From Tretioscincus oriximinensis (taxonomy: Eukaryota > Chordata > Lepidosauria > Squamata > Gymnophthalmidae), in NCBI GenBank assembly GCA_022410635.1, contig JAJVDF010000251.1, positions 1,733,493 through 1,797,492 of the forward strand: a stretch of 64,000 nucleotides of DNA, read 5' to 3'. Made by a program: the position numbers and the translations under genes. Below, one piece after another: positions 13,309-25,209 of this stretch. Numbering within the stretch: position 1 is the first letter of the stretch; each line of letters begins with the position of its first letter. The notes under the pieces are model-generated. The model had not been told where the DNA came from. It did no database searches and saw only the letters and a list, made by a program, of their open reading frames with translations.

Positions 13309-14276
13309 GATAAGAAACATCAAATTGAACCATAGCAACATCAAAAACTGTTGCAGTCCATGATATTTTCCATCATGTTATATGTGAATCTTAATACTAT
13401 GTAATAGCATTTTCATAATTGAAGGTAAGTAGTCTTTACTGATCTTGTCCAACAATTAAATCAAAGAATACTAAACATTTAAAATGTTTTCTTTGTGTCC
13501 TCCCCAAGCATTGTTTTAGCCACATATAAAATAAGCTCCATAACATGCAAGTTCCAGACTCTTTGATACCAATTTTTAATAGATAACTGTGAAAAGTCCT
13601 TCCTGGAGGTGATGATCAGTTGCTTAGCAGCAACTAACATAAAAAGACTATTAGTGGTTTGTGGCACATTATCTTATTTATTTATTAAAAATGAAACAAA
13701 GCTAATGTTGCCAAAACTATAAACTCCTGTTCTGTGATTATACAGATTTCTTTTAAAATATCACTCCAGAATTTGGAAACCAAGGGGCATTACTAGCATA
13801 CATGGTGATAATCACCAATATTGCTGCTCAATGTGGAGCTCATTATTTCAGAGTACAAATACTAAAGCAGAGATAAAATTGTGTTTGTCCTGTGGCAACA
13901 TAGAAAATCTCTCAGGAAGAATTTAGCATTAAAGGGGATAATCATTTTGGTTTAAAAGATTCCAGGAATGATTTAAACAAAATATACAAAGAGTTGTCAA
14001 ACTGGCAATAACTGTCACTTAACTGTCCAAAATTTTGGTTTAATAAGTCTGTGGGCAAGTATCTGTGAATTTAACTCCATACTTTCACATCCAGTCTATG
14101 GCTTTTAATAAGGACATACCCTTATGGTTCAGATGGTACATAATAATCATGAGCTGCAAATTTAAATACTTGAATTCATATGTCATGGTCAACAGACTTA
14201 ATGAAGAGCCATGGGGCAAACCTGATTTGGGTCCTCCCTTAGATTATATACTAGTGTGCAGAAATGAGGCTCTTGA

Positions 14277-14402
14277 GATAGAATCATAGAGTTGGAAGGG
14301 ACCTCCAAAGTCATCGTGTCTAACCCCATACTCAATGCAGGATTTATTAAACCATCCCAGACAGATGGCTGCCCAACCTGTTTGAAGATTTCCAGCTATA
14401 CC
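14277..14402 (-). mobile_element. CR1 LINE 3' end
   Basis: ATAGAATCATAGAGTTGGAA then GGGACCTCC..GTCATC..GTCTAACCCC, CAATGCAGGATTT and CAGATGGCTGCCCAACCTGT are the reverse complement of the classical CR1 3' end, which terminates in ATTCTATG repeats. Confidence 0.85.
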
Positions 14403-14482
14403 CCTAATATACTTTACTAGATCCAATATAAAAACAGTGCATAATTGTCTACGATCTCCTTGAAACGGGAAGATAAATACTC

Positions 14483-14668
14483 CAAGGCTCTGTCCCCACT
14501 GAGCCTTATTCTGGGTTATATCTTGGCACAGAGCTTGGTCATCCACATGCCAGCGTAGGCTTTGGCAAGCCCCATTTGGGGCCTGCCATAGCCTACACTA
14601 GCATGTAGATGGCACACTCCTATTCTGAAATATAGCCAAGAAGATGTCTCAGTGGGGACAGGGCCTAA
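14483..14668. mobile_element. Foldback MITE, CTGTCCCCACTGAG family, full copy
   Basis: Terminal inverted repeats read CTCTGTCCCCACTGAG at the left (from 14487) and CCCTGTCCCCACTGAG on the opposite strand at the right (14663 to 14648). Inside is a second inverted repeat with arms about 14543-14575 and 14579-14612 (CCACATGCCAGCGTAGGCTT against its complement). No open frame for a transposase. Related copies are at 1705 and 20937 and a stub at 4060. Confidence 0.7.
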
Positions 14669-14669
14669 G

Positions 14670-17600
14670 GTATTGGAACCTTGTATGGAAGAACAGCTGT
14701 ACTGGGTCTTTTTGAACTGACCTCTATTCTGGATTAGGTGACAGTATAGTCCTCTTCTGGACCTTTTTTTATCCATGTGCATTTGGAGATTAGAGAGTTT
14801 TCATCTCTGTGGTACACTTCAACTGGAGGGTCAAACTGATCTCCTGGTCTGTTTCTGGGCTAAAATGCCAGTAGACCCCAAAATGCCAGTAGACGTAGCA
14901 TGTCACTGGAATTGATTCTCTAAGAGGTGACAGAAAACATTTGACCTCTGTCATCGACAACAAAGGATACATAACAAAGTATTGAGATGAACTTTTGTTA
15001 CTGACCAAATACTTATTTTCCACCATAATTTGCAAATAAATTCTTACAAAATCAAACAATGTGATTTTCTGGATTTGTTTNCCTATTTTGTCTCTCATAG
15101 TTGAGNTCTACCTATGATGTCAATTACAGGCCTCTCTTATCTTTTTAAGAGGGAGAACTTGCACAATTGGTGGCTGACTTAATACTTTTCCCCCCACTGT
15201 AAGACCCATTCCCTCCATAATGGCACGTTTGCAAAAGTTGCTTAACATTAGTTGAAATAATTAAGACATAGTCAGCAAAGGAAATCCTTAAGAAAACCTT
15301 ATGATCAAGAGTGAAAAAAGAAATTATTTTCTTCTCATCTCCTTCTTACAGGTAGAAAATATGGACATACAGGTAGAAATTTTGGATATATTTTCCATGG
15401 AGGTGTGGGTACTTTAACATTCATATTAAAAAGTAGGAGGGAGTGTACAGTATAACTTGAGGAAATTAATTTCAAAAACAAGCTTCAGAAAATAGGCTTT
15501 ATGTCCCTTGGATTTGATACTGGAATAGGTGTTCCAGATAAGGCATCCCCATGACACAGGCTGATTGAAACTGGGGAATTTTTGTAAGTCAGAACATCTT
15601 CATTGTGACCATTTGTATCTTTACTTTCATCAACTCTTGCTGGAAAAACTTATTATGAGCCTTTGAACCAAGATACAATCTCTTTAATCATTTTTGTAGA
15701 TTAACTAATCTTTCATAGCTCTCCATAAAATCCCATTCATTCTAGGCCTCTTCCAGCAATCATTCACATCAGGCAAGTGCAAATCCAATCTTAGAGACCT
15801 CTTCTTTGTCATGATTATTCCAGTTTTAGCCTCAGTTTTTCCCATCAGTTAAGAGCTGCTAGGCAACGTTCACAGAACCAACCTCCTTTGGAGACAGTTC
15901 TTCAATATTTATTCATATGACAAAAAACTTGATGGGAAAAAGTGTCTCCTAACACGAAACTTTAATGGCATCTTCTATTATGAGAACCAGCAGTTGAGGA
16001 ACAGCAGTGAGAAGGGTGTTTGTGAAGATTTTTGTAGGCATATGATTGGAAAAATAGAGTAATTGGCCCAATATAACATAGATCTTCTTATACTGTAATG
16101 TTAACTAGAGAAAGCAAATAAATGAGAACTAGCTGATCTGAGTTTATGAATATACATCTTATAGCCACAGAGCTGAGATTATAACTACTACTTATGAGTT
16201 TCCTGAAGAAGGGAAGGGCCCTAATAAAGGGGATAAGGAATGGGAGCNAGAGACAGTTTTATCCTGCATTTATTGAAACAAAGACCTCTTTGAGTTCTCC
16301 ACATTGTCTTGAAAGAGAAGGATTTTTCAGCTTTCTTTATAAAGTATTCTCTCCCTCATGCACATACTTCAGATTAAACTGTTACTCTAATTGCAGCCCT
16401 AATCAGATTTTATTTGTAGTGATATATAATACAAGGATTTGAATCTGAAGTGAACAGCGCACACATACCATATATTGCTGAGTAACTGCTTTCCCATGAT
16501 GTATGCAAATATGAAGTGATTACAGCTGACCTTGTGCAGCAAGCACGCAAGCCTTTGCAATGGGCTCAAGGCTATCCCATACACCAAACTATGCAATATT
16601 TAACTTTTGTTAATTTCGCTTTCCCCATATGCAGCTAACAGGTGAACAGCATTTGTTCTTGTTTTTCATATAAGCTCCACTCTAATTCATTACTGGTTTC
16701 CCTCTAATAAATGCAGAAATCATTTTGTAAGTTTCCATCAATGTAGACAAAATAATTTATTAACTGTTTCCACTACCATAGGTTTTATTTGCACGTATGT
16801 GTGGTAATGGATAGAATTATAGGATATTAATCAAAGAGATGGTACAGAGAAGAAATTTGGAAATGGACAGTCAACTGATTATAAAAACAATGAAATAATG
16901 CAGAGCACTTTAGAATAGTTTAGCAAAGATTTTATCTAACTTATTTAAAACATTTATTTACCACTTCCCAGTTAAAAAAAAATCTTAAAATGATTTAGAG
17001 AATTCAATATCCCTTTTGTTAAATATTTTAAAAATAACCTACTGGCTCTGACAACATCACAAAATGTATGCACGTTTGTGTGTGTCTTAGTATGCACTTT
17101 CACTTAAATATTTATATTTATTAAAAGATTTATATCTTGCCTTTCACCCAACATTCCCAGGGAAAAGCACAACATAAAACATATTTTAGAACATAACCCA
17201 GACAAGCATTACCCTGAGAAAGATTGGGGGATATCAATTAAGAAACTAGAAAAAAGTTCTGAAACACTGTGGTATATAGTGAAAGTGAAATGAAAAGCAA
17301 AAACAAATTCATCGTGCTTACAGAGTTAGCTGCAGTTGTATAAATAATTATTTCTTCTCAAAGCTTTGAAAATTATTTAAAACCAAAAATCTATCATACT
17401 GAAATTGGCATGATTTTCTTCAAAACTAATTCCTGTTTAGAAAGCTGTTAACGAAATGCGAAATTGCTGCTAGAAGTACTATATTCATATGATATACAAA
17501 GATAGGACATTTCCCAGGACGGGTTAGCTATTATTTGTTATGTATACATTTGAACAGCTCAGGAAACATAGAGCTGACTTCGAACAAAAATACATAATTT

Positions 17601-20600
17601 AATAATACTAATGGAATTTGTGTAGCTTCTTTTGTTCATAAAATACAGAAATAGTAACTACACCCTCAAGTTAATCAGGGAAGTCAGGAATGAAAGTAAA
17701 TCACCACATTCTGAAGATACTAATTCATAAGTATCCCACAGCATTACACAATGTTCTAGTGATTGAAATGAAAACAGCTGGCTACTAAAATTATCTCAGC
17801 AGAGTGTGATGGCTGTGGGCAGGACATGCTTTGGAAACTAGGGTCATCTTATTTCTCACAGAAAATGAACTGTGGAGTTTAATAGATGGACACAGGACTT
17901 CTAGTCATAGACTGGCATAAAAGAAAGTCAGACAGCCACTAAATTCCCATCTTTTCTTTTACAGCATCCACTAATATCATGATTTGCAATAACTCACAGG
18001 TTAAAAAAGCATATGCCATGACTTACAAAAACAACCCATGTACAATCAAACAGATATAATGGAACAACCAAGTCACATTCCTTTGATGAATAAATGCCAA
18101 TAGGTGCAACAATGCCAACTTTTGCATTACAGCAAAAGGAGCGCAGAAATCTGTGTTTGCATATCCAGAGATAAAGCAAGTCCCAACTTCAGTGACACCT
18201 NCACCCACATTAAGTAACTCTGAAAACCAATTATATTTAAAGCAATCTATTAAAAGTCCCACTATGTTTGAAGGTGACTCTCCTGCCTCTTCACTAGCCC
18301 AACAATAAGTTGGCTCCATTCAGCACTATCATGGGCTTTGTTTCAAAGGAGTCAATGAATGAGAAATGAAAAATATGAAGCTTTTATTAAGGAAAGATCA
18401 ATGAGCAAATGATTCTGAGTTTCATTAAATAGAGAAAATATGCGGGAAATTGGGATTATTAGATAACCATTAGAAGAAGACCTTTGAAGCAACAAACCCT
18501 AATGCAGTCTCCAAACAGCAACTAAGTCAGTGCTATGATCTTTTTTCTGTCTTGGTTATCAGGGAAAAGCTTAATAAGGAATGCAAAATTTGAAGTTATC
18601 ATAGGAGATTCTGCTAAAGAATCTGAAAGCTGTAGCTCCTCTTATATGTAGAAAACACAAAGAAGCTTATAATACAGAATGAGAGTGGCTATTATACCAT
18701 GGTAGAACAGACTGCTTGAAAACCAGAATAGAACCTGTGACCTGCTTGAAAACCAGGGGGTCACAGGTTCTATCCTTAGCTTCTCCATGGAAACAGGAAA
18801 CAGAAAATCACCTCTCTATTTAAGTAAACTGCACAAATGTGTTCACCCCATAGCCTGTCACAACTCAACAGTATCCAACAACAATAATGCATTAATGTCA
18901 TCTAAATGGATGGAGTAGGTAGTTGTTTTTCATAACTGAAATTTGAGATCTCAGTTATTTTCTTTTTGACGGAAACAAAATATGTTTATACCTAAAACTT
19001 TGAATTTTCCACAAAATTTTATTACATTTCCACAATAATAAGTCTTGGTTTTATTTAATAATCTTTTGTATGATTTATTATTTATAATAATTCTTCACCC
19101 CAACTATGCCAAGACTGAAACCCAAGCATTTTATTCTATGTATTACAAATGCATCACATAGAAAATCTTCCTAAGCAAAATAAGTATTAAGAAATAGGTG
19201 CAAATACACTTATGTAAAAAAAAAAGTAGCTGAACAATGTCTTCCTCCNTGCTTTGCTGAACATCAAGATTTCTAAGAATTTAAGAAAAAACATTAGAAA
19301 TAAGTTGTTTCTTCTTTGGTCTTTACATACAGTTGTGACAAGAACTTTAGCAGCTCAATATGAATGATGAAACAGAAGTTGTGACTGGATTCACGTGTAA
19401 ATCTTGCAAACTGACTAATATTGGATCTATAAATAGCCCAGAAAGAATTATTGCAGTACTTACATGCACTCTATCAAATTATAATTCACATGAAATCCTT
19501 TAAAATTGAGCCCTTGATTCTGTTCCCACTGAAATCCATAAGAGAAGAATTGTATGCATAATGAGCTACTTTAAAAATTGGTTTAATGTTCAACTGTTTT
19601 GCCCTTTTTAGCAAGTATTCTTATTCGTCACACTAAAAACTGAAATGTTTTTGGCAGCTTCTTAAAGAGTGTCTGATATGAGATATTCTATCCAAAAAAA
19701 CTAATAACCTGATTACATTACTTCTTTCATTGGTATTATCATTTTCCAGAGCTCACAAGCAATGGTGTTTATTTACATATTTATTTGTTATCTTGGTTAT
19801 CCCCAGTGACATAAAATCTGTCATCCTAGAAATTCTAAAAAAGGAAGGACTATAGTAGCTTCCATCTCAAAAACCATGCACAGAAGATTCTGATCACAAA
19901 AGCCTGATAAGCATGAATTTACTTTCTTTAAGGAAATAAACATGCCATGCGACCTCTTAGCAGCTGATAAGCACTTCATAATGTTTAAACTAGCATGCCA
20001 TTGTTGGTCAGCATAGACCACACACCTCTAATCTCTTGCTATCTACTTCAACTATCTTTTAATATTGCTAGTCAGCCAACTATTTTCAAACCCATTAGGT
20101 CCACCAGCTATGACTGCCATTAATTCCATCACATCCTTCATCTACATATAGATGATTCACTTCGTAATTTAAAATCCATCTTTAAAAAAAGTAAAGAGAG
20201 CATAAAAAAAGAGTAAACGAGAAAGAGGGGCTGACAAAGTTTCCTATGATAATTTTCACAGGACACCTGCAACCCACAGCATTAAGTGCAGCAGAAGGAA
20301 AACATGTACGGATAAAGATATGCTAGATTTTCAGATTCTCCAAGGATGTCATCTGATGACTGAAATTTGTTTTCTTGGCATTCATCCTCTTTTGAATGAA
20401 AATCACTCTATGAACACCAATTAAGTGCTGTTTAAAAATCTGATTTCTCCCTGACTCAGTTATGATCAACCATTTATGTATTTACTATGGGCAAACGAAG
20501 CTTTGAGTCCGGTCCTAGCAAAAGTCTTCATAATAATAAAAAAATGCAGCTTAAGACTGTAGTTATGGTTTGATCTGTTAGAGATGCCCTGGATTCTGTG

Positions 20601-20936
20601 TAACATCTAAAAGAACCCTTTCACTGCATATGAGATTGTAGGTAAAGAGAAGAAACCATATTGAAGGTTTTTTCGTTCCTGCATACCAGGGAAAAGATGT
20701 CCTAATGTCAAATCTCTTCTGGGATTTTATTCAGAAAGGTTCTAATGCAGTATTTCATACGCAAGGGAAAGAACAATTATTTTCAGTTTATAAACTCTGA
20801 AAAAGCTTTTTGACAAAAACACCCTTTATCTTTATGATTTATATAAAGTATAAAGAACAAAAAATCTGCTGGATTTTTTAAAGTGGTACATTATATATCA
20901 TTTTCACAATTACACTGGAATGACACATGACTTCTA
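14670..20936. other. Intronic AT-rich DNA, no supported gene
   Basis: No convincing gene, intact repeat or structured array was recognised here. There is a SINE-tail-like stub near 17105-17170 (TTTATATCTTGCCTTTCACC) and a short hairpin at 18728-18773. Single N bases lie at 15081, 15105, 16248, 18201 and 19249. Confidence 0.5.
18728..18773. repeat. Perfect 15-bp inverted repeat
   Basis: ATAGAACCTGTGACC (18728-18742) is repeated in inverse as GGTCACAGGTTCTAT (18759-18773) with a 16-base loop. The loop contains a direct copy of a nearby TGCTTGAAAACCAG (18713 and 18744). No function is visible. Confidence 0.7.
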
Positions 20937-21043
20937 GGTCCTGTCCCCACTGAGTCTTATTCTGGATTGTATCTCAATACATTGCTTGGCCATTCAGCAG
21001 GCTTTAATTTGGAGATACAGCCCAGAATAAGACACCGCACCTG
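20937..21043. mobile_element. Foldback MITE, CTGTCCCCACTGAG family, short copy
   Basis: The left end is GGTCCTGTCCCCACTGAGTC followed by TTATTCTGG. The right end on the other strand is GGTGCGGTGTCTTATTCTGG. This copy lacks the central palindrome seen at 14543. Confidence 0.6.
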
Positions 21044-22717
21044 AAAATATTAACTAGACAATGGTCTCACATCTTTCCTCAGTTATCCATGCCAACTGGA
21101 TGAACACAGCACTGACTGAGAGGGGTAAAATGAAGGACTAAGCCAGGACTTCACCGATCTCAAAATGTAGTTTTATTATATACTTTTATGAGTTCCTAGG
21201 AACAAGAGTAGCTTTCAGCTATTCCAATTCTTCTTAAAACTGGGAATACACAGAGTAATTTCTTCTAAATGTTACTGCACAGTAAGAGACAGGGAAGCAA
21301 GCTAATGAGTGAAGTAAGAGGGAAGTTAGTAAGAAGGATTTTTTCATTAGAAAATAGCCTTGAACTGGATTTAACAATATTAAGAACATTGAAAATATAA
21401 ATCCAAGAGATGCACTAGCCCTTGAATAACCTATGCTATGGAGTAATGAAGAATGAACAGGTGGCAAAAAGAAGAGAGAAGAAGGGTTAATAAAAATAGA
21501 GAAAAGTTGTACAAGTTTGTTGGGAACAGATGGAGGTCTTCAAAAATATTTGGCAGCCAAAAGAATCTCTTCTTCAGTCTCACCAGTATTATAAAAACTA
21601 TCCCACGCAGAATACAGAGAAAACACTGGGTTGGAACTCTACAAGGTAAGAATTAAAAAATGGAATAATTGTCTACAATGTATGGTTATTTAAATAAAGC
21701 AAAGACTGCTTTGAAAACAGACACAGTATAATGCCTTTTAGGGCTAGATATAGAATTAGAGTCAGCTTCAGCATTATATGCAAAAGTGAAGGTTCCCCCA
21801 GTTCTTCTTTTGAAATATTCACCATCACTGTGCCTGAAAGCAACTGTTTTCTTACTTTAGGCCTATTTGTTATTATGTAATTCTCTGCTGCTTTTTGTGA
21901 GAGTAATATAAAGTTCCCTAAATGGTCCAAAGACAGTAGCACTGTGTGAAGCTGGAGGAAACACAGGATTTTAGGGGCACATGTTAGCGATGCTGAGGAG
22001 ACTGTAAAAGGCTGAACACCTGTTAATTCCAGGATCTTATGGAGACACTTTAGTTAGAAAATTTAAAGGCATTTGTATTTTGAAGCATTCATGCTGAAGG
22101 TCTTTCTTTTGAAGTCTATAATACAAGACTGTGTTCTTGCCAGGCAGTTATGGTAATTGGGCTGTAAAATAACGTTCACAATTGCTGAAGAACTGAGCCA
22201 CCTACACCATCCATTTAGGAAGCCCCCCCCCCGCCAAACTGCAGCAAAATACAGATAGCTGCATCTCAGACTGATTTTCCTCGCTGGTCAGGACAGCTAA
22301 TCCTTATTTCTTTGCATCTTGTAAAATGATAATTCTGCTATAGTTCTACCTCCTATTATAAGTAAGGTTTAGATTTTCCTTTGTAATTCTTTGCAACCAA
22401 AGTTTTGAGTGAGTGAATCTATCCTTCCAAAGTATTAATATAACATATTCAGGGGTTTTTTGTGTAAAATGTATCTTACTCTGTGCAGCTGAAACAGACA
22501 TTAGGAACAGATTTTTTTTTAAAAAAATACACAAGTATCAGAGCCTTCGTGTTAAAAAAAATTATTTTCTACAGTTAGAAATTAAGACCTACTTTTTAAC
22601 ACCATGGCGCTGCCCTTGTTATAAAAAAAAGATACAATTGTTCTCTAAACAAGGATATCAATGGGGAGAAATAAATAAGGTGAAGCACATATGACTCTCC
22701 TCCATCCAAGAAAGTAA

Positions 22718-22863
22718 GGCTCCGGTCACACATTTACTTTTAAACCTTATTCAGTCATGAAGTACGAGCTTAATCAGAGTTTTTTTTATGGTGTAGTTTA
22801 AGAAAATAGAGATCTCATTTTTAGGAGTAATGAGGATTTAAAAGTAAACGTGTGACCAGGGCC
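22718..22863. mobile_element. MITE with GGTCACACGTTTACTTTTAA ends
   Basis: About 36-bp imperfect terminal inverted repeats. The left reads GGTCACACATTTACTTTTAA (22724 on), and the right on the opposite strand reads GGTCACACGTTTACTTTTAA. Total length is about 146 bp with no coding. Related ends occur at 54570 and perhaps 8658. The hAT type is suggested only by size and end style. Confidence 0.65.
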
Positions 22864-23170
22864 TGGTTTCATCCTGTTCCTGCTGCTACTTGATTACAAA
22901 GTAGGTTCAAATTTCCATGCTATGCCTGTGTGTTGCGTTCATCTCATTTTTTCAATTTTTTTAAAGAGACTTTTGATGTGCCATGAACAACATGTTCCTC
23001 TTTATTGAAGATTATTCCAACATCCTGAGGAAAAGGAGGCAAATGTTGGATCTATTTACCAGCCAAGTTTAGGGAAGTTCTGGTGCTTCACTGAAAAGAG
23101 AACTTCCCATAACCTATAGAGCAGAGACACATGTGGGGAGATGACAGAAAAGGGTACAGAGATTCACAGC

Positions 23171-23180
23171 CTGTTCTCAC
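23171..23180 (-). other. Splice donor of the SHISA6-like coding exon
   Basis: Reading the minus strand, the exon ends ATCCACAG and is followed by GTGAGAACAG, a good match to the GT(A/G)AG donor consensus. It splits the final arginine codon (phase 2), and the frame reaches a TGA immediately if unspliced. This supports a multi-exon gene continuing to lower coordinates. Confidence 0.85.
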
Positions 23181-23842
23181 CTGTGGATGTTCATCTCCTG
23201 TGGTGGCTGCCGCGCTTTGTCATACGCCACCTTTGCAAAAATGCCTGCAATGACGACAAAGGCGATGGCCCCACATGAAATGTAGACAGTGGCGTTCGTG
23301 TTGTCTGAATTTGGGTCGTACCCATTGGGTATATCTCCGGGCCCATCGTTACTTGTGGCAGGAGTCATAGAGTCTGTGCTGGGACGAGGGGCCTGATTAC
23401 GGCACTTGTCCTGGTTGAGCTTTTCGGAGCGCTTGTTGCAACAGAAGCGGTAGTAGCAGGTGCCGCAACAATAACGGAAATCCTTCTGGCTGTTATTGCA
23501 CTCGAACTCTTTGTCCCACTGCCCACTCACATCGTAGTAGCCCATGCAAGTTTCATAGGCTGGGACAGAGCTGCCCGAAGAGCCACTAGAGGGCCCTTTT
23601 CCTGGACCTCCACCAGGGTTGCGTCCCCGGCTGCCCCCGGCTGCCACTGAAGATGGTGCTGCGCTGACTACTGTCTGGTTCAGCTGTTCCTTAGCTGTCT
23701 TGAAGGGTCTCCGGGATGCTGCTGTCCCTTGTGTCCGGTTGCCCTTGGGTGTCCGTAGGGGCCCAGCTGCCTGTGTGGTCAGCAGCAAAGCCAGGGCATA
23801 CAGGGCAAGAGGCAAGAGCAAGAGGAGGTGTCTCCACCCCAT
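23181..23842 (-). CDS. SHISA6-like transmembrane protein, first coding exon (partial gene)
   Basis: Shisa proteins of the SHISA6/7/8/9 group are single-pass membrane proteins that bind and modulate AMPA or GABA-A receptors at synapses. The exon encodes 220 codons plus two bases. Residues 1-26 are a leucine-rich signal peptide. Residues 27-95 are a Gly/Ser-rich ectodomain with sequons at N35 and N55. Residues 97-147 are the Shisa cysteine domain with the order C-x15-C-x9-CC-x2-C-x4-CC-x11-C (C99 to C147), the motifs GYYDVSGQWD and CCGTCYYRFCC, and a sequon at N116. A further sequon, N183, sits just before a transmembrane helix at about 186-207, followed by a basic cytosolic start ending EMNIHR. 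The exon ends in CAG followed by GTGAGA, so the rest lies in later exons beyond the left window edge. The start is the ATG at 23842 in a strong Kozak context (CACCATGG); the open frame extends six codons upstream only from a TTG. Closest to SHISA6 by motif and by the EMNIHR exon end, but the post-domain segment lacks the NY-x-x-P-x-W element, so a paralogue is possible. Confidence 0.9.
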
Positions 23843-24112
23843 GGTGAGCTGGTGGAGCAAAAAGTGGCAGCTGGTGGACTCTGCTCAGCCCAGTCCAATC
23901 AAGGACCTCTGCTCTGCCACGCCATGGACAGGGAACCACAGTGGTGTTCAGGGGCACATGGGCATTTCATTGGCAACAGCCCAAGTTCATCCTCCAAGCC
24001 TGGAGATCTGCCTTCATCCTGGCAAGAAAGAGGAGGTGCCACCTGGTTTCTTCAGGACACTGGTGGGCTCTTTGGTGAATTCTTCCCCAGTNACCGCTTC
24101 TTCCACGAAAGG
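23843..24112 (-). other. Predicted 5'UTR part of the coding exon
   Basis: On the minus strand a long pyrimidine tract (CT repeat, 24116-24160) ends in TGGCAG at 24118-24113, an excellent splice acceptor, so an exon would begin at 24112 and run into the coding exon. The 270-base leader contains several upstream ATGs in short frames, for example at 24017, 23970 and 23959, that stop before or out of frame with the main ATG. It is predicted from splice signals only. Confidence 0.55.
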
Positions 24113-24684
24113 CTGCCAGAGAGAGAGAGAGAAAGGGAGAGGAAGAGAGGCAGGTCCAAGCACCCTACCTAGTCAATGGGTGGGTGGGTGCAGGAGAAGC
24201 ACAGAGTCATGTTCCCCATTTCTTCTTGCAAGGGGGGGGGGCGTCTAAAATTGGCAGGGAGTCAAACAAGGGGTAAAAATCCACGCCAGTCATTCACACG
24301 GTGAAAGGGGTTGGGCCCTCCACACTGCGAAGGCACAAGGAGGGGGAGGGAGGAGGAGGAGGAGGGCGGGCAAGCGTGACTGCTGCTGCGCCACCGGGGC
24401 GCAACCTCCTGGAGGCTGGGAGCCCGGACCGCTCGGGAGCCATCAGCCCAGGCAGGCGCTTGCCAGGGGCAGGGAACCCCTTTGGCCCCATTTCTGGGGG
24501 TGGTGAGGGGATCCCAGAAGCACGAGCAGAATGGGCTGCTGGCTGCTGTCACACTTAAGCACGGACCGCAGCGCTGCTACCCCGCTTGCCGCCCCGCACC
24601 GGCCGTCCCCTCCCCTCCCCTCCCCTCCCCCGCCCTCCCCCGACCGGTGCCCCGGCTGGCCCGGACCCCGCGCGTATCACTCAC
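24113..24684 (-). other. Predicted 5'UTR intron of the SHISA6-like gene
   Basis: The donor at 24684 reads GTGAGT on the minus strand directly after ATGGTG. The acceptor at 24113 has a long CT-rich tract and a TGGCAG end. The 572-base interval between them is GC-rich at its promoter side. The pairing is an inference; an unspliced leader is the alternative. Confidence 0.5.
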
Positions 24685-25000
24685 CACCATGCCGGGGCGG
24701 AGCGGGAGCCCTGCTGCAGCAGGAGGAGGAGTAGCAGCCGAGGCGCTGGGCGGCTGCTGCTAGGCTGCCTTGGCATCCTCGTCGCCGAGCACCGGCTGCC
24801 GCCTGCCCGCCCTGCGCCGCCGCCGCCGCTTCCACCACGGGCGCACGAGACTGAGAGGAGCTGCCGCTGCCGCTGCTGCTGTNGAGCGGGNGGGGACAAC
24901 TAGAGGCTGAACCAGGAGTCGCCGCTGCCGCCGCCGCCTCTTCTCCTGCCTGCCTCCTTCCTCCTCGCTCCCTCCCTAGGCCCGCCCAGTCCCGACCCCC
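24685..25000 (-). other. Candidate non-coding first exon of the SHISA6-like gene
   Basis: This is GC-rich, leucine- and glutamine-codon-rich DNA upstream of the consensus donor at 24684. The true transcription start is not visible, so the upstream limit is arbitrary. An ATG at 24690-24688 is the penultimate codon before the donor. Joined across the predicted intron, it would open an upstream frame of about 34 codons ending in a TGA at 24016-24014. Two N bases (24883, 24891) lie inside. Confidence 0.35.
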
Positions 25001-25209
25001 TTGGAAGGCGCGGGCGGCACCACAGGCGGCGAGCGGGGCCTCCTCCGCGGGACGGAGCTCGCCTCTCTTCCCACGCACCGGCTCCCTTGAAGGGAAGGGC
25101 CGTGGCGCCCCCCGTCCCGTGAGGACCCGCGCTGGGGGCGGGGGGGGGGAGGGAGGTTGGAGGTGGGGCGCGCTTCGCTTTATCGTCCACGCGCGTCCCT
25201 TCGGCGCTC

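Larger units (their letters stand above)
1..23170 (-). other. Probable first coding intron of the SHISA6-like gene
   Basis: The donor at 23180 opens an intron toward lower coordinates, and no later Shisa exon (the conserved ALADILRQQG-type continuation) was seen before the left edge. The stretch is AT-rich and holds decayed repeats listed separately. Between them, about 776-1700, 2200-3990, 4110-5150, 5960-7280, 9150-10560, 10780-12330, 12550-14270, 14670-20930 and 21050-22710 show no gene I can support. The reading frames present are short, interrupted and unlike known proteins. Confidence 0.6.

Noticed and set aside
23843..23860. A six-codon N-terminal extension of the Shisa protein (start at 23860)
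   Set aside because: The codon at 23860-23858 is TTG, not ATG. The ATG at 23842 has a strong Kozak context and begins a typical signal peptide.
24116..24160. GA microsatellite as an independent repeat
   Set aside because: On the minus strand it is better read as the pyrimidine tract of a splice acceptor, although both can be true.
23619..24248. 209-codon plus-strand open frame
   Set aside because: It is antisense to the Shisa exon and its leader, has no recognisable domain, and is explained by GC-rich composition.
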